This document shows positions 54,230 through 64,000 of a DNA stretch of 64,000 nt, one piece after another; the stretch's first letter is position 1, and each line of letters starts with the position of its first letter. The position numbers were made by a program, and so were the translations under genes. The stretch lies in assembly GCF_028583425.1 (NCBI RefSeq), contig NC_072795.1:6099001-6163000 (forward strand), given 5' to 3'. The stretch comes from Eublepharis macularius (lineage: Eukaryota > Chordata > Lepidosauria > Squamata > Eublepharidae). The notes beneath the pieces are model-generated. The model had not been told where the DNA came from. It was given only the letters and a program-made list of their open reading frames with translations, and did not search any database.

Positions 54230-55416
54230 AGCCAGTTTGGTGTAGTGGTTAAGAGCGCGGGACTCTAATCTGCAGAACCGGGTTCGATTCCCCACTCCTC
54301 CACTTGCAGCCAGCTGGTTGACCTTGAGTCAGTCACAGCTTCTAGGAACTCTCTCAGCCCCACCTGTATATGGTCATACTTGCCCTCACAAGGCTTATGA
54401 ATATGGCAATATCATAAGCCCCTCTGCTCATGTGTTTAAAACACAGACAAGCTGCCCGGCTAGGCAGGAGATGGAAAAGTACTGGAATGTGAGAAGTAAG
54501 ACTAACTTAGCCCCACACCCCAGAGTTTGTGCATAACCATAGAAAAACGGAGGTCTCCAGAGGTACTTGGATGAATCCATTCACACACCCTGCCAATTCT
54601 ACCCTTTATTGTAGCCTCACCCATCCAGCCATCGTGGGTCATCAAATAATCTTTTTACACCTATAGTTCCTCCCAGGAAGACCTAATCAAACCTTCCCAG
54701 TTCATTGTCCCACCTTGGAGACAGCCTTATTCTCTCACCCTGGAGATGGTTTCCCCGTCCTTTGTCCCACCCTGGGAAGAACCATTAAGGTATTGTTTTA
54801 GGGCAGAGCCTCTCGGGCCTACCTCAGGGCATGTTTCACAGTATATCTGACTGTCCTGCCATGTGCTCAGTGTGTGTGTGTTCTGGACCCTCCACACATG
54901 CTCAGATGGCATGTCTGAGCCCTTCTCCCTCTTGCCATGAAGTACCGGTCACTGAAGCTGCTCTCCCTTGGAAACTCAATCTTTTGGACCTGGTAACTAT
55001 AAAACCAACTCTGCAACTCTCTCCAACTTTCCTCCCTGTTCTTTTTCTAGTTAGCTCTGTGTGTGTGTGTGTGCTGTGTGTTTTGTGTGCAATTGATCTG
55101 TAATATTTTAAATAAAAACCCCTTTTTGATTGAATATCTGCCTGCTTATTGAAAGGGTTCTCTAGAGGAATGGATTCTTGTAGACATTGGCGCACAAGAT
55201 CCCATAGTTACTGGCCTCTCGCATAGCTGTCTTCCTTGCTTGCTAATTCCCCCGCAAATTCTCTTGCTCAAAAGGAGACCAATTCCAGTAACACACCCAC
55301 CTCACAGGGTGATCATTGTTGTGGGGATAATAATGACATACTTTGTAAACCGCTCTGAGTGGGCATTAAGTTGTCCTGAAGGGCAGTGTATAAATCGAAT
55401 ATTGTTGTTGTTGTTA
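54230..55416 (+). mobile_element. Sauria-type tRNA SINE split by a solo LTR
   Basis: The head and body 54230-54364 (AGCCAGTTTGGTGTAG to TCTCAGCCCCACC) and the remainder 55294-55416 (CACCCACCTCACAGGG to AATCGAATATTGTTGTTG) join through a duplicated CACC. Confidence 0.88.
54365..55293 (+). mobile_element. Solo LTR with 4-bp target duplication
   Basis: 929 bp, starts TGTATATGG and ends CAGTAACA, with CACC on both sides (54361-54364 and 55294-55297). A TATA-like ACTATAAAACC is at 55005 and a poly(A) signal region TAAATAAAAACC near 55110, in the usual order of U3, R and U5. It has no internal genes. A 4-bp duplication suits a gammaretrovirus-like (ERV1) source; this is inference. Confidence 0.87.
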
Positions 55417-55419
55417 TAA

Positions 55420-55815
55420 GACAAAGCTTTATACTACTGTCTCTCTCTTTCCGCCAGGTTCCATTTTCCGCGGTGGAAGTACATGGGAATCCTGCCAGGT
55501 TTGGTCTGGCTGTGCAGTCTGCATTTCCATTGTTTAGTCTGCTGCAGCAAAACAAGCGAGAGCCTAGTGGCACCGAAAAGATAAATAGATTTCTCATGTC
55601 AGAAGCTTTTGTGGAGATGGTGATGAGGTGGGCAGAAGCCAATGCTTGCTTGACCTTGGGAGTGGAGTGGAAATGCCACTGACTACAAACGTGAGGAGGA
55701 AGGCATCTGCCTGCCTGGACCAGTTCCCTGGGAAATAAACAAAAAAAAATAGGGGGAGTTGAGTCTTATAGCTAGGATCTGGAGGGCCTTGCCGAGGGTC
55801 TTAAAGTTACCTTCA
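55420..55815. other. Mostly unassigned
   Basis: 55550-55605 resembles a decayed minus-strand Penelope tail (AGAGCCTAGTGGCACC). Nothing else supported. Confidence 0.35.
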
Positions 55816-55822
55816 GTGTGCC

Positions 55823-56120
55823 CAGGGCTTTTTTTCAGCGGGAACGTGGTGGAACGGAGTTCCAGCACCTCTTGAAAATGGTCACATGGCCGGTGACCCC
55901 GCCCCCTGATCTCCAGACAGAGGGGAGTTTAGATTGCCCTCCGCGCCAACTCTCCTCTGTCTGGAGATCAGGGGGCGGGGCCACCGGCCATGTGACCATT
56001 TTCGCCGAAGGTGATTTAAACTTTAAAAAACTCCCCCCCCCCCTTGTTCCAGCTGACCCAAAGTGACATCATTGTGCGGTCCTGAGTTCCACCACCTCTT
56101 TTCCCAGAAAAAAAGCTCTG
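55823..56120 (-). mobile_element. Palindromic hAT-like MITE (copy 4)
   Basis: Ends CAGGGCTTTTTTTCAGC and GAAAAAAAGCTCTG with perfect 8-bp duplications AGTGTGCC at 55815-55822 and 56121-56128. Same orientation as copy 3. Confidence 0.9.
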
Positions 56121-56425
56121 AGTGTGCCTGTTTTGTTTCTTGGTTGATGAGAGTCTTCGCATTGGAACTTTCTCCTGCAACATCTTAGATCTGCTATATT
56201 TTGCATACACTTCTGGCCTCAAAGTCTTCCCTGTTTCTCCCCGCCCCACACACTATCTAACCCATACTGAAATTAATTACTAACATGATTAATTAGCACT
56301 AGGTTTGCAGCGCAGAGATAAAGAGTCCCCGTTTTTGTTCACCCTCTGGGCACTGCCACAAAATGGCTATAATGGAGTAACAGCAGGATATGAGTTCAAA
56401 CACGGTCTGAAGAAGGGAGCTCTGA
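56121..56425. other. No recognised feature
   Basis: Nothing supported. Confidence 0.4.
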
Positions 56426-56426
56426 G

Positions 56427-56620
56427 AGCCAAACTACAAGTGACGTCTTACACAGGTTGGACACTAGTCGGCTTCCCTCAAGTTTTGATGGGAAATGTAG
56501 GCGCCCTGGTTTTACCGCTTGGCTCTCCATTACAGCTGCAAGACCAGGATGCCTACATTTCCCATCAAAACTTGAGGGAAGCCGACTAGTGTCCAACCTG
56601 TGTAAGACGTCACTTCCCCT
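56427..56620. mobile_element. Large hairpin MITE
   Basis: Arms of about 75 bp: AAGTGACGTCTTACACAGG and CTCAAGTTTTGATGGGAAAT on the left, complements on the right. The loop of about 35 bp carries GCTCTCCATTACAGCTGC. The left end GAGAGCCAAACTACAAGTG has no partner on the right, so the right end is truncated. Confidence 0.8.
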
Positions 56621-56639
56621 GTCAGATAAGCCCCGGCAT

Positions 56640-57750
56640 ATTTGCCATACATCCACTGTATCCAATTGTGTCTTGCTATAGTAACAGATCTCTGAGTACA
56701 TACAGAGTGCAGCCTGATTTCTGTTGCACTATTGCTAACCGCTTATCTTGCAGAAGAGGTGTTTTGCTTCTGAGTTCCTGCCAAGCTTGGGAACTCGACC
56801 TTGACTTCAAGACAAAGATTGAGCTGAGCTCCTTTCTTCCCCCCTCCCTTCTTCTCAGGCCTCGCGGGCCAAAATTCCTGACTGCTTTTCCCACATCACC
56901 CTATAATTGACTGTACTCTATCATCTTTAGGCATTCCAGCCAATCCCACTGTCATAGTAGCTTGATACTGGTATTAACCCTTAATAAAACATCTTTAACT
57001 CATACACTTGAGTGATGCAGTGAAGTGTTTGGGGAAATACTTGGCACGGGGTACAAATGCAGTTAAAACAAACAAACAAACACACAAACAAATAAGGAAT
57101 GTGGGTGTCGTAGATACATGATTTCGATCACCTATACCCTAGTTATACTTGTGAATTTTGTTGAACTTTGTACAACCTTTAATGCCGTTTGTTAGCAGGT
57201 TGCAGAAAAATGCAGATGTTCTTTTATCTTTGACAACCAATTTAAAGTAGTTGGGGAAAAAGGAGATGTGATTTTTTTTAATTGCTAGAAAAGACTGAGT
57301 GTAATCCATTTATCTAGCTTGTCGTCGATTTTAAACATCTTTTAAAGATTTATAGAGTCTTATCTCTACAGGTACACAATGGCATCGTAAGTAGGCTAAG
57401 CATAACACCACATGATTAAATATATGAAGAATCAGCTCAGTCTAAGAACAATAACATTTTAATATTATTGCTGCATGGAAAAGATCTTAAGAGATGTCTT
57501 TATAGATAGCAAATGTTATTTAGTATAAAAGGATGTCATCAAGATAAGAAAATAGGGTTTTGACCAAGGAAATCTCATGCAGAATATTTTAGGCGACAAA
57601 TGTCTGTGTCTGTGAGTTTATGAAATTACAATGCATTTCATAGTAGATCAAGTATGATGTGATTTTAAATCATTCATAATTTTGACCGGGAAAGGTTAAG
57701 AGATTTACTTTTTGTTACATGCCTATGCTCATCACTAACTGTGTTCATTT
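56640..57750. other. No recognised feature
   Basis: AT-rich sequence, probably intronic. Nothing supported. Confidence 0.4.
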
Positions 57751-57751
57751 T

Positions 57752-58316
57752 AAAAAGAGTCCAGTAGCACCTTTAAGACTAACCAATTTTATTATAGCAT
57801 AAGCTTTCGAGAATCAAGTTCTCTTCATCAGATGCCTGATCAAAAACTGATCAAAAAAGTTAGCCAGAGGTCTGAGCAAGTCATTTTATCAGATGTGGGA
57901 GACATTAGAAAGAAAAGCTTTTAAAGATCCTCCGTTCAATAAACCTGAGCTCTAATAAGATACTAAAATAGATCTTACATTTTCGTATGTCAGCTCTTAT
58001 TACGCCACTTTGCACAACTCTGCCATGTGTCAATATACTATGTCTCAAAGAGACTTTCTGATCTATTTTTAAAATACACATTTGGTCAAGAGTTCAGGCA
58101 ATGCTTCTTCACCTAAAGCAACATTTTCCCCTCAGCTTTTCTAAATACAAAAATCATACTGTATATATTTATTCAAAGTTTACAGGCATCTGACGAAGAG
58201 AACTTGATTCTCGAAAGCTTATGCTACAATAAAATTGGTTAGTCTTAAAGGTGCTACTGGACTCTTTTTGATTTTGCTACTACAGACTAACACGGCTAAC
58301 TCGTCTGGATCTGTGT
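57752..58316. mobile_element. Convergent pair of Penelope-like tails
   Basis: 57752-57840 is a tail in minus orientation (AGAGTCCAGTAGCACC start). 58186-58316 is a complete plus tail (CATCTGACGAAGAGAACTTG to CACGGCTAACTCGTC). About 350 bp of AT-rich sequence lies between them. Confidence 0.72.
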
Positions 58317-58319
58317 TCA

Positions 58320-58535
58320 TTTTAATAAGCCTTTATATTCTAGCGTCTTAATTTAAACGATCAGGGTTTTTTTTTCAGTAAAGGATTTAAATTCTAAGGA
58401 AGTCTCTGTGTATTTTGGTGGGAAAGAATTAAATTAGAAGAACCCACATCAATAATTTGTACTGAGAAGTAAGTTCTCTAAATCCAGATCGTTGTTTTCA
58501 GACCTTACCTGAAGCTCTGAATCTATCCAGAATTT
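58320..58535. other. No recognised feature
   Basis: Nothing supported. Confidence 0.4.
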
Positions 58536-58536
58536 G

Positions 58537-58712
58537 GGAAATAGTAGGAAAAGAGGAAGACCTAAAACGAGACGGCTTGACTCAATAAAAGAAGATACGT
58601 TCTCCAGTTTGCAGGATCTGAGCAAGTCTGTTAATGATAGGACGTTTTGGAGGTCTTTCATTCATAGGGTTGCCATAGGTCGGAGGTGACTTGATGGCAC
58701 ATAACATACAAC
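58537..58712 (+). mobile_element. BovB/RTE LINE 3' end
   Basis: GTAGGAAAAGAGGAAGACCT through AGGTGACTTGATGGCACATA; the C-terminal codons and tail only. Confidence 0.82.
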
Positions 58713-59420
58713 ATACCTGTATATCTGGTAAGGGCAATACTGAGTAGAAATAGCTCGAAAGGGCTAAGCTTGCTTTCCCAGTGTATCCTAAACAAAGCTC
58801 CCCCTCCCCTGTTGCTTTTTAAGTTAACAAAGAAGTTGGGAGGCGCAATTACAGATCTCTCAAATAATGAATAGTTAGAACTCGAAGATGCTTCATAGCC
58901 AGCTGCTTCAGGTCAAACCTTCGAAGGCTGCGTGGTTTGCTTGTCAGCCATCTCTCATCTTTACTGCTTCACAGCTGACTTGCTCATTTTGCTCGCAGAG
59001 GAAGGAAAGGCTGCGTACGACCCAAAGATGGCTAGAAGAACTGAACCACTGCGGGAGCAAACTGTGCCACCATACTCTATGCAAAGGAACCGCTTTCTCC
59101 CCAAAGTTTTAGCTTAGCAACTTTGGCTGACGATGCCTACGCTATCACAGCCCCCCTCCCCTCCATCTCTGGAGCAGTTGTGCACCATTTAAAAAGTTGA
59201 CTACATTTTTAAAGTAACAAGTGAATGTTTAATTCATAGGTCCTTTTATAAAAATAAAAGCATAGCCTGTAACGCAGAGGTAGGGACAGAGCTTTGGAAT
59301 TTCTGCCCCCCGCCCTTTTACAGAGCAAAGATGGGAAGAAATGGGGCTTTCCTTACAGGAGGAACCCCCTCCCTCCTCCCCCGTGATGGCTGTTCTGGGG
59401 TGCCAGCCTTTTGGCAGGAC
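58713..59420. other. No recognised feature
   Basis: Nothing supported. Confidence 0.4.
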
Positions 59421-59424
59421 CTGG

Positions 59425-59640
59425 TAGGGTTCCCATCCTCCAGGGGGTGGCTGGAGATCTCCCAGAATTACAACTGATCTCCAGGCGACAGAGATCAGTT
59501 CTCCAGAAGAAAACAACTGCCTTGGAAGGTGGACTCCCTAGGCATCATGTTCCCTCTGAGATCCTTCAAATTCTACTCTCCCAAGCTTTTCTAAACTCTC
59601 CAGGAATTTCTCAACCCAAAGTTGGCAGCTGTAGGTCTAA
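59425..59640. mobile_element. TAGGGTTGCC-family MITE
   Basis: TAGGGTTCCCATCCTCCAG at the left, GTTGGCAGCTGTAGG at the right, with the TCCAGGCGACAGAGATCAGT core. Confidence 0.65.
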
Positions 59641-59644
59641 ATTT

Positions 59645-60176
59645 ATGTTAGGCCACGTATGACGTTCTTGAAAGGCATTTTGCTGTGGCCTCATTGCTTT
59701 AGATTTCCAAGGCTTTATTTTAACGAAACAGCAGATGTTTGGGCATCTTGAAAGAAGGGCAGCAATCTGGGATTTGCAAAGCTCTGTTTGCTTTATGATG
59801 CAGCTGATTCCTAGTTATGTTTACTGGGAAGCAAGTCCCACTTTTATTCAAAGAAAGTTACTTTCAAGAAAGTCTAGCTTGCAGCCTACATTCATGAAGG
59901 TTTCGCAGTACGCTGTGTCAGATCAGCTGCTCAGAGATTGTTCTAATTAACCCCTAGGGGAGTTGGTGTCTTGCAAGTGCGGCTGCCAGCTTTTAAACTG
60001 GGGTGTTTTCTACGGGGGGGGGGGGGGACAGGCTTGTGTGGTTTCCCTGTTGCTGCTGTCGTTGCCGATTCAACATGATAGCAATAAAGTTTTCCATCCC
60101 TGCATCTTCCCTGCCTCAGTCCTTCCCACCATGCCACCAGATCTTTGGGTTGTTTAAAAAAATCAGTAAGCGAATA
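59645..60176. other. No recognised feature
   Basis: A short G-run near 60015-60029; nothing else supported. Confidence 0.4.
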
Positions 60177-60478
60177 TCCTTATCTTTCTACATAAAAGGC
60201 AAGCCATATTGGTGTCGACTCACTTTTTATTCTGATACGCCTGCACAGGAGCACCGGGATAAAAACTGAATCATCACCAATACGGCCTCCAGAGGGCGCC
60301 GCTGTGGCAGGAAGGCTAGGCAAGGTGGTCCATCCCTCCAGAGGCCGCCACTGTGGACGGATGGCAAGGCCCGGTGGCCCATCCTTCCAGAGGGTGCCAC
60401 CACAGCAGGAAGCCCTGCATTCCTGTAGTCTGTTTTCTAGGGCCCTTTTTATTAAAAAAAAATGAGCTCTGTTGCTAG
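60177..60478 (+). mobile_element. Non-autonomous Helitron with internal repeats
   Basis: The 5' end is TCCTTATCTTTCTACATAAA and the 3' end is a weak stem (AGGGCCC...GAGCTC) followed by TGTTGCTAG. It is inserted between A (60176) and T (60479). Three imperfect repeats of CCAGAGG.CGCCACTGTGG with GGCAAGG..GGTCCATCC lie at about 60287-60420. Confidence 0.78.
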
Positions 60479-60479
60479 T

Positions 60480-60675
60480 ATCATTGTAATGTCTCTGAAT
60501 CCCCAGCTTCCAGTTTTAAAGTCTCTAGCTTCTTTCGTTTCACTGATATAAGGGACACGGGATACTTCAGCAACAAAAGGGGCTAGGGATTTACTTTTTT
60601 ACATGAATGCTGGGAACTCAGAGAGCCAGAGACACAATGTTATAACATTATGATGATGTTCACTTGTCAATTGAA
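60480..60675. other. No recognised feature
   Basis: Nothing supported. Confidence 0.4.
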
Positions 60676-60679
60676 AATA

Positions 60680-60935
60680 GAGTTGCCAGTCAAGGGTAAT
60701 CCCTGGGAGACAGGAGAGGTCAGGACTTACCAACTGCTGTCCACTGACACTGCAAGGTCACCTCTGACGGTGTAACCAGAAGTGCTATCACTGCATCACA
60801 GGATGCTCTAGGATTCACTTAAAACTCTATAGTAAAAACCATAGAGTTTCAGAACAGTCCTAGAGTACAGTACAGAGATTTCACTTCTGGTTACCCAACT
60901 GGAAGTGAAATCACAGTGTTGCTGGTTATCATTTG
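60680..60935. mobile_element. MITE-like sequence with ACTCTATAG palindrome
   Basis: AAAACTCTATAGTAAAAACC then TAGAGTTTCAG, flanked by GAAGTG...CACTTC repeats. Related to 34090-34520. Confidence 0.5.
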
Positions 60936-61700
60936 CCCGATTTTTCTCCTGCTGAACTTTCCTGCCCTAGGGTTTGCTGTGGTCTCTCCCAAAACTTTAG
61001 GCCTAAAAAAATTTGGGAAAACTGGGGGGAAATCCAGGAAACTCCAGGAGGTACATGAATGTGCCATAAAGCTGTGGGAAAGCAGGAAAAATGCACTTCT
61101 CAACAACATCGAACCCAGGGCAAATAATCTGTGTAGAAGTGGCCGACGTAATTTAGGACAATTTTCTCCAGGCATGTTGGCAAATCTTCTTGCAAAAAGT
61201 GCTTTTGTTTAGTAATTTGTAGGTTCTTAAAATCTTTACTCAGGGTCATGACAGCTATCACATTTTCAGTAAGGAAGAGATGGTTTGAACACACTTCCAC
61301 AGTCCTGAAAACAGAAGTGCACTCTTTTGTTCCAAAGAAAGCTTGGGAGAGGTTAAAGATTTTACTGATTTCTATCCTTTTAGGGGAAAAGTCAGTTATG
61401 ATGTGTGGGGGGGGAGGGGTGATATGCCTTCAAGTTAGCATCTGTGGCATCAACACCCCCCACAAGAGATCTGCACTGTTTTTAAAATGTTTGTGAGTTA
61501 GTTTTGCAAGGATAATGAAGAACGCATGAATAAATCAATGCATATGCATAGGATGCACAGCCTGCCCCCTGCATTAGGACACAAACGAGAGCCAATGTTC
61601 AACTTGAAGGACATGGATATGTACAAAGCAGATTGCAGAGCCGAGATCACATGAGGGAATAAATTCTGCTGTGCATGATGGTAACTGTCCCATCTGTCTT
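60936..61700. other. No recognised feature
   Basis: A 98-codon open frame at 60916-61212 has no domain I recognise; nothing supported. Confidence 0.4.
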
Positions 61701-61702
61701 TA

Positions 61703-61770
61703 GGGTTGCCAACAGCCAGGTAGGGCCTGGAGATGTCCTGGAATTACAACTGATCTCCAGACTAAACAGT
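61703..61770. mobile_element. TAGGGTTGCC-family MITE fragment
   Basis: TAGGGTTGCCAACAGCCAGG then GAATTACAACTGATCTCCAG, left half only. Confidence 0.6.
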
Positions 61771-62048
61771 TTAGTTCTGTTGAGGCTGGTCACCTTGTCT
61801 TAGTCAGGGATTCTTCAACTGCGAGAAGATGGTCTGTGATGAGAATGCTTCTGAATTTTTTGCCTCCCACCACTAGGTACTGTTACCCATTTTGGCTTCC
61901 TTTGACCCTTTCCCAAGTGCTGCATCTAAATTCATCTCCAGTTTTGTAAATATAAGGACAAATCCCTTTTTCTTTTCTTGCTCTCAGCCTTTTAAGGGAT
62001 ACCTATGTTCGGCTTGGTGCTAGAGAGGCGTTTGATCAACTCCTTGTA
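61771..62048. other. No recognised feature
   Basis: Nothing supported. Confidence 0.4.
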
Positions 62049-62490
62049 GGGATGCCAGCCCCTGCTTACTTGGCTAGTGGGGGGAACGTGCCTCCTGGGG
62101 CATGCTCCTAGGTGGCGACGCATACTCCCAGGCACCAGAGCAGCCTGATTTGGGCCGAATTTGGGCTGGATTCAGGCCAAATTCTGCCTGAATTGGGCTG
62201 CTGTGGGGCATGGGAGCGCTCCTGCGCTCTGCAGCGGCTGGATCCAGGATGATTCAGGCCCAAATCGTCCCGAATATGTCATACTCTGCAGAGGCTTGAT
62301 TCGGCCTGATTCAGGCCCAAATTGGGATGAATCAGCCCCCTGGGGAGCATGGGAGCACTCCCAGGGTGGTCACTTCCCAGAAGTGACATCATCGCACAAG
62401 CTGGGAGCACGCACACAAAAAGGAAAAGGGGACGGTAGGAGCTGGGTCCCAGATCTCCCATCGGGGGATTGGGGGACTTGGCAACCCTAA
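62049..62490. mobile_element. GC-rich element, TAGGGATGCC / GGCAACCCTA ends
   Basis: Starts TAGGGATGCCAGCCCC and ends CTTGGCAACCCTA. The interior repeats GATTCAGGCC..AATT and TCCCAGAAGTGACATCATCG. The same class as 7189 and the tandem units at 46400. Confidence 0.55.
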
Positions 62491-62599
62491 TACTTGTAAC
62501 CCATATTAGTTTCTCTTTAACATCATATTTTTATTAAGAGGTTAGAATTTAGATCTTAGGGAGCAAAAGTTCACAGAGCATGGGCAAAAAGTTGTCTGT

Positions 62600-63205
62600 A
62601 GAAGAGAGCTCTGACTCTCAAACTCTTATACTCTGAAAATCTTGTTTGTCTCTAAGGTGCCATTGTATATCCTGCTGTTCTACTGCAAACCAACATGGCT
62701 ACCCATGTTATCACATTATCACAGGTAACAGATTTCCTTTACAGAGGTGGGGTCTGGGGGAGCCCAGTGGCACCTGGAGTGGGCTTCCGGGGACCAGTTC
62801 TCTTTGTCAGATGCATCTGGCAGGGAGAGCTGTGGTTATCGAAGGCTTATGCTGCATTGGAATTGGATGGTCTGGTTGTTTTGCAGCCACAAACCAACAC
62901 GGCAAACTCCTTTGAAGCCTCACACAAGCCAATTAATCTCCATTCCAAGAGGAGATGTTTACATTTACTAGCAAAGGAATGTTTTGGTTCCATCCCTCTC
63001 TCTCCCCCCCTAACTGCATCTTCTCTCTCCTCCCCTTCTTCCCCCTCCTCTTCTATATTTGACCAGTTTCTGTAACATGCATCTGACGAAGAGAACTTGA
63101 TTCTCGAAAGCTTATGCTACAATAAAATTGGTTAGTCTTAAAGGTGCTACTGGACTCTTTTTGATTTTGCTACCACAGACTAACATGGCTAACTCCTCTG
63201 CATCT
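62600..63205 (+). mobile_element. Cluster of Penelope-like tails
   Basis: Three partial tails: 62600-62705 (TCTCTAAGGTGCCATTGTAT), 62765-62920 (CAGTGGCACCTGG, then GTTATCGAAGGCTTATGC) and a complete one at 63070-63205 (CATCTGACGAAGAGAACTTG to CTAACATGGCTAACTCCTCT). 62990-63070 carries the pyrimidine-rich upstream segment also seen inverted at 1565-1630. Confidence 0.68.
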
Positions 63206-64000
63206 GGACTAGAGCATGGGCAGTTAGTAAAGTTGCTCCTATATTACCAACTGCAAGAGGCCCATCTTCTGAGTCAGTCTCTGGCCTGAAGCAGGCAAAA
63301 GAAGGCCCAGAGCTTCTCTTTGTGTTCCTGGACGCCATTTCTTAGGACTCGCCTTTGTTCGGAGTGCCCTTCCTGAAGGGCACCGAGAATCTTGTCTCTG
63401 CAAATATTCCCAGGTTCGTAACAATTCTGATTCAGTTATCCCTGCAGTTGTAAAGTTAATGGGTTATGATAAACGTTTGTTCCCTTGAAAAGTATCGTAT
63501 TTTGAGCATTTCTTTTTGAAGCAATTTCATAGTTACTTGCCAAGTCACAGGGGTGCTGTCATTTATTGACTTGAATCGCACCAACCCCCACAAACTCTCC
63601 AAGTGGAAAAGATAATTTAGGAGAGGGCTGTATGGAGCCAGGGTTCTGCTGGGTTACAGAAAGATGCTTTTTCTCTAGTCTCAAACGGAGGCTGAAATTT
63701 TTCAGTCTTTTCCCCGGAAGCCCCAAAGGTGCAGTGTGATACCAGCTCCACTCAGCACCGCCAATCCTGTTCACAGGATGCAAACGACAGGCCTGAAGAT
63801 CTGGTCCTGGGACATCATTTTTTCATCCCTTCCCCTATGTTTTAGCATCCAGGCTGATGAAGAGTTCCAGAGAAAGGTTGCATGCCGTTTTCTCCTATTT
63901 CCATTGGTGTCAGCAAAAGGCATTTTGTGGATTTCATCTGGGGATTTTTTCTTGGACCAAAGTGGCTGCAACTTCTGTCCTATACAGCCTTGCCAGGTGC
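63206..64000. other. No recognised feature
   Basis: Open frames on the minus strand (63239-63424, 63559-63783, 63771-63971) were checked for receptor motifs and have none. Probably intron of the NMUR1-like gene. Confidence 0.4.

Noticed and set aside
54230..54364. A tRNA gene
   Set aside because: A/B-box-like heads belong to Sauria-type SINEs repeated through the window; no full cloverleaf.
63239..63971. Possible upstream NMUR1 exons on the minus strand
   Set aside because: No transmembrane segment, DRY-type motif or paired splice sites.

Overview
This window is vertebrate nuclear DNA, most likely from a squamate reptile (a lizard). The case rests on repeats. It holds several BovB/RTE LINE copies, Sauria-type tRNA SINEs, a 5S-rRNA-derived SINE, L2-like, CR1 and L1 LINE pieces, Penelope-like element tails, Helitrons, many short hAT-like and hairpin DNA elements, and solo LTRs. 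This mixture is typical of lizards. I cannot name the genus. No bacterial operon, CRISPR array, tRNA gene or rRNA gene is present.

Host protein-coding content is sparse. The only convincing intact coding exon is the last coding exon of a neuromedin U receptor (NMUR1-like GPCR) on the minus strand at 51016-51416. It carries a good splice acceptor, TM6, TM7 with an NPxxY-type motif, and an unusually acidic C-terminal tail. The upstream exons must lie at higher coordinates. I see none before 64000, so about 12.6 kb to the right is probably NMUR1 intron and everything left of 51016 is downstream DNA. A second host-derived piece at 6527-7077 (minus) encodes part of an IQCA1/DRC11-like ciliary protein, but it is broken by a one-base frameshift and looks like a pseudogene.

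Layout. 0-6 kb: L2, two hAT elements with perfect 8-bp target duplications, Penelope, BovB and 5S-SINE copies. 6.5-7.1 kb: the IQCA1-like pseudogene. 9-14 kb: BovB, SINE, a palindromic hAT element, two large inverted-repeat elements and a 118-bp hairpin element. 15-25 kb: SINE-dense, with nested 5S/tRNA SINEs and a 1.06-kb minus-strand Helitron filled with about 53-bp repeats and inserted in an L1. 25-40 kb: L2 tails, BovB, Penelope, a solo LTR, hAT elements and microsatellites, ending in a purine-rich minisatellite. 40-50 kb: a SINE inside a SINE, a tandem-repeat region, a second 118-bp hairpin element, and an L2 inside a hairpin element. 51-64 kb: the NMUR1 exon and probable intron, with a hairpin element inside L1, a solo LTR inside a SINE, a hAT copy, a paired Penelope tail and another Helitron.

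Most genome structure here comes from nested transposition. Target-site duplications and interrupted reading frames let the order of several insertions be read directly. I found no convincing undescribed functional system. The most useful leads are the Helitrons carrying private minisatellites, the two SINE-LINE tail partnerships, and several hairpin families that share a terminal motif.
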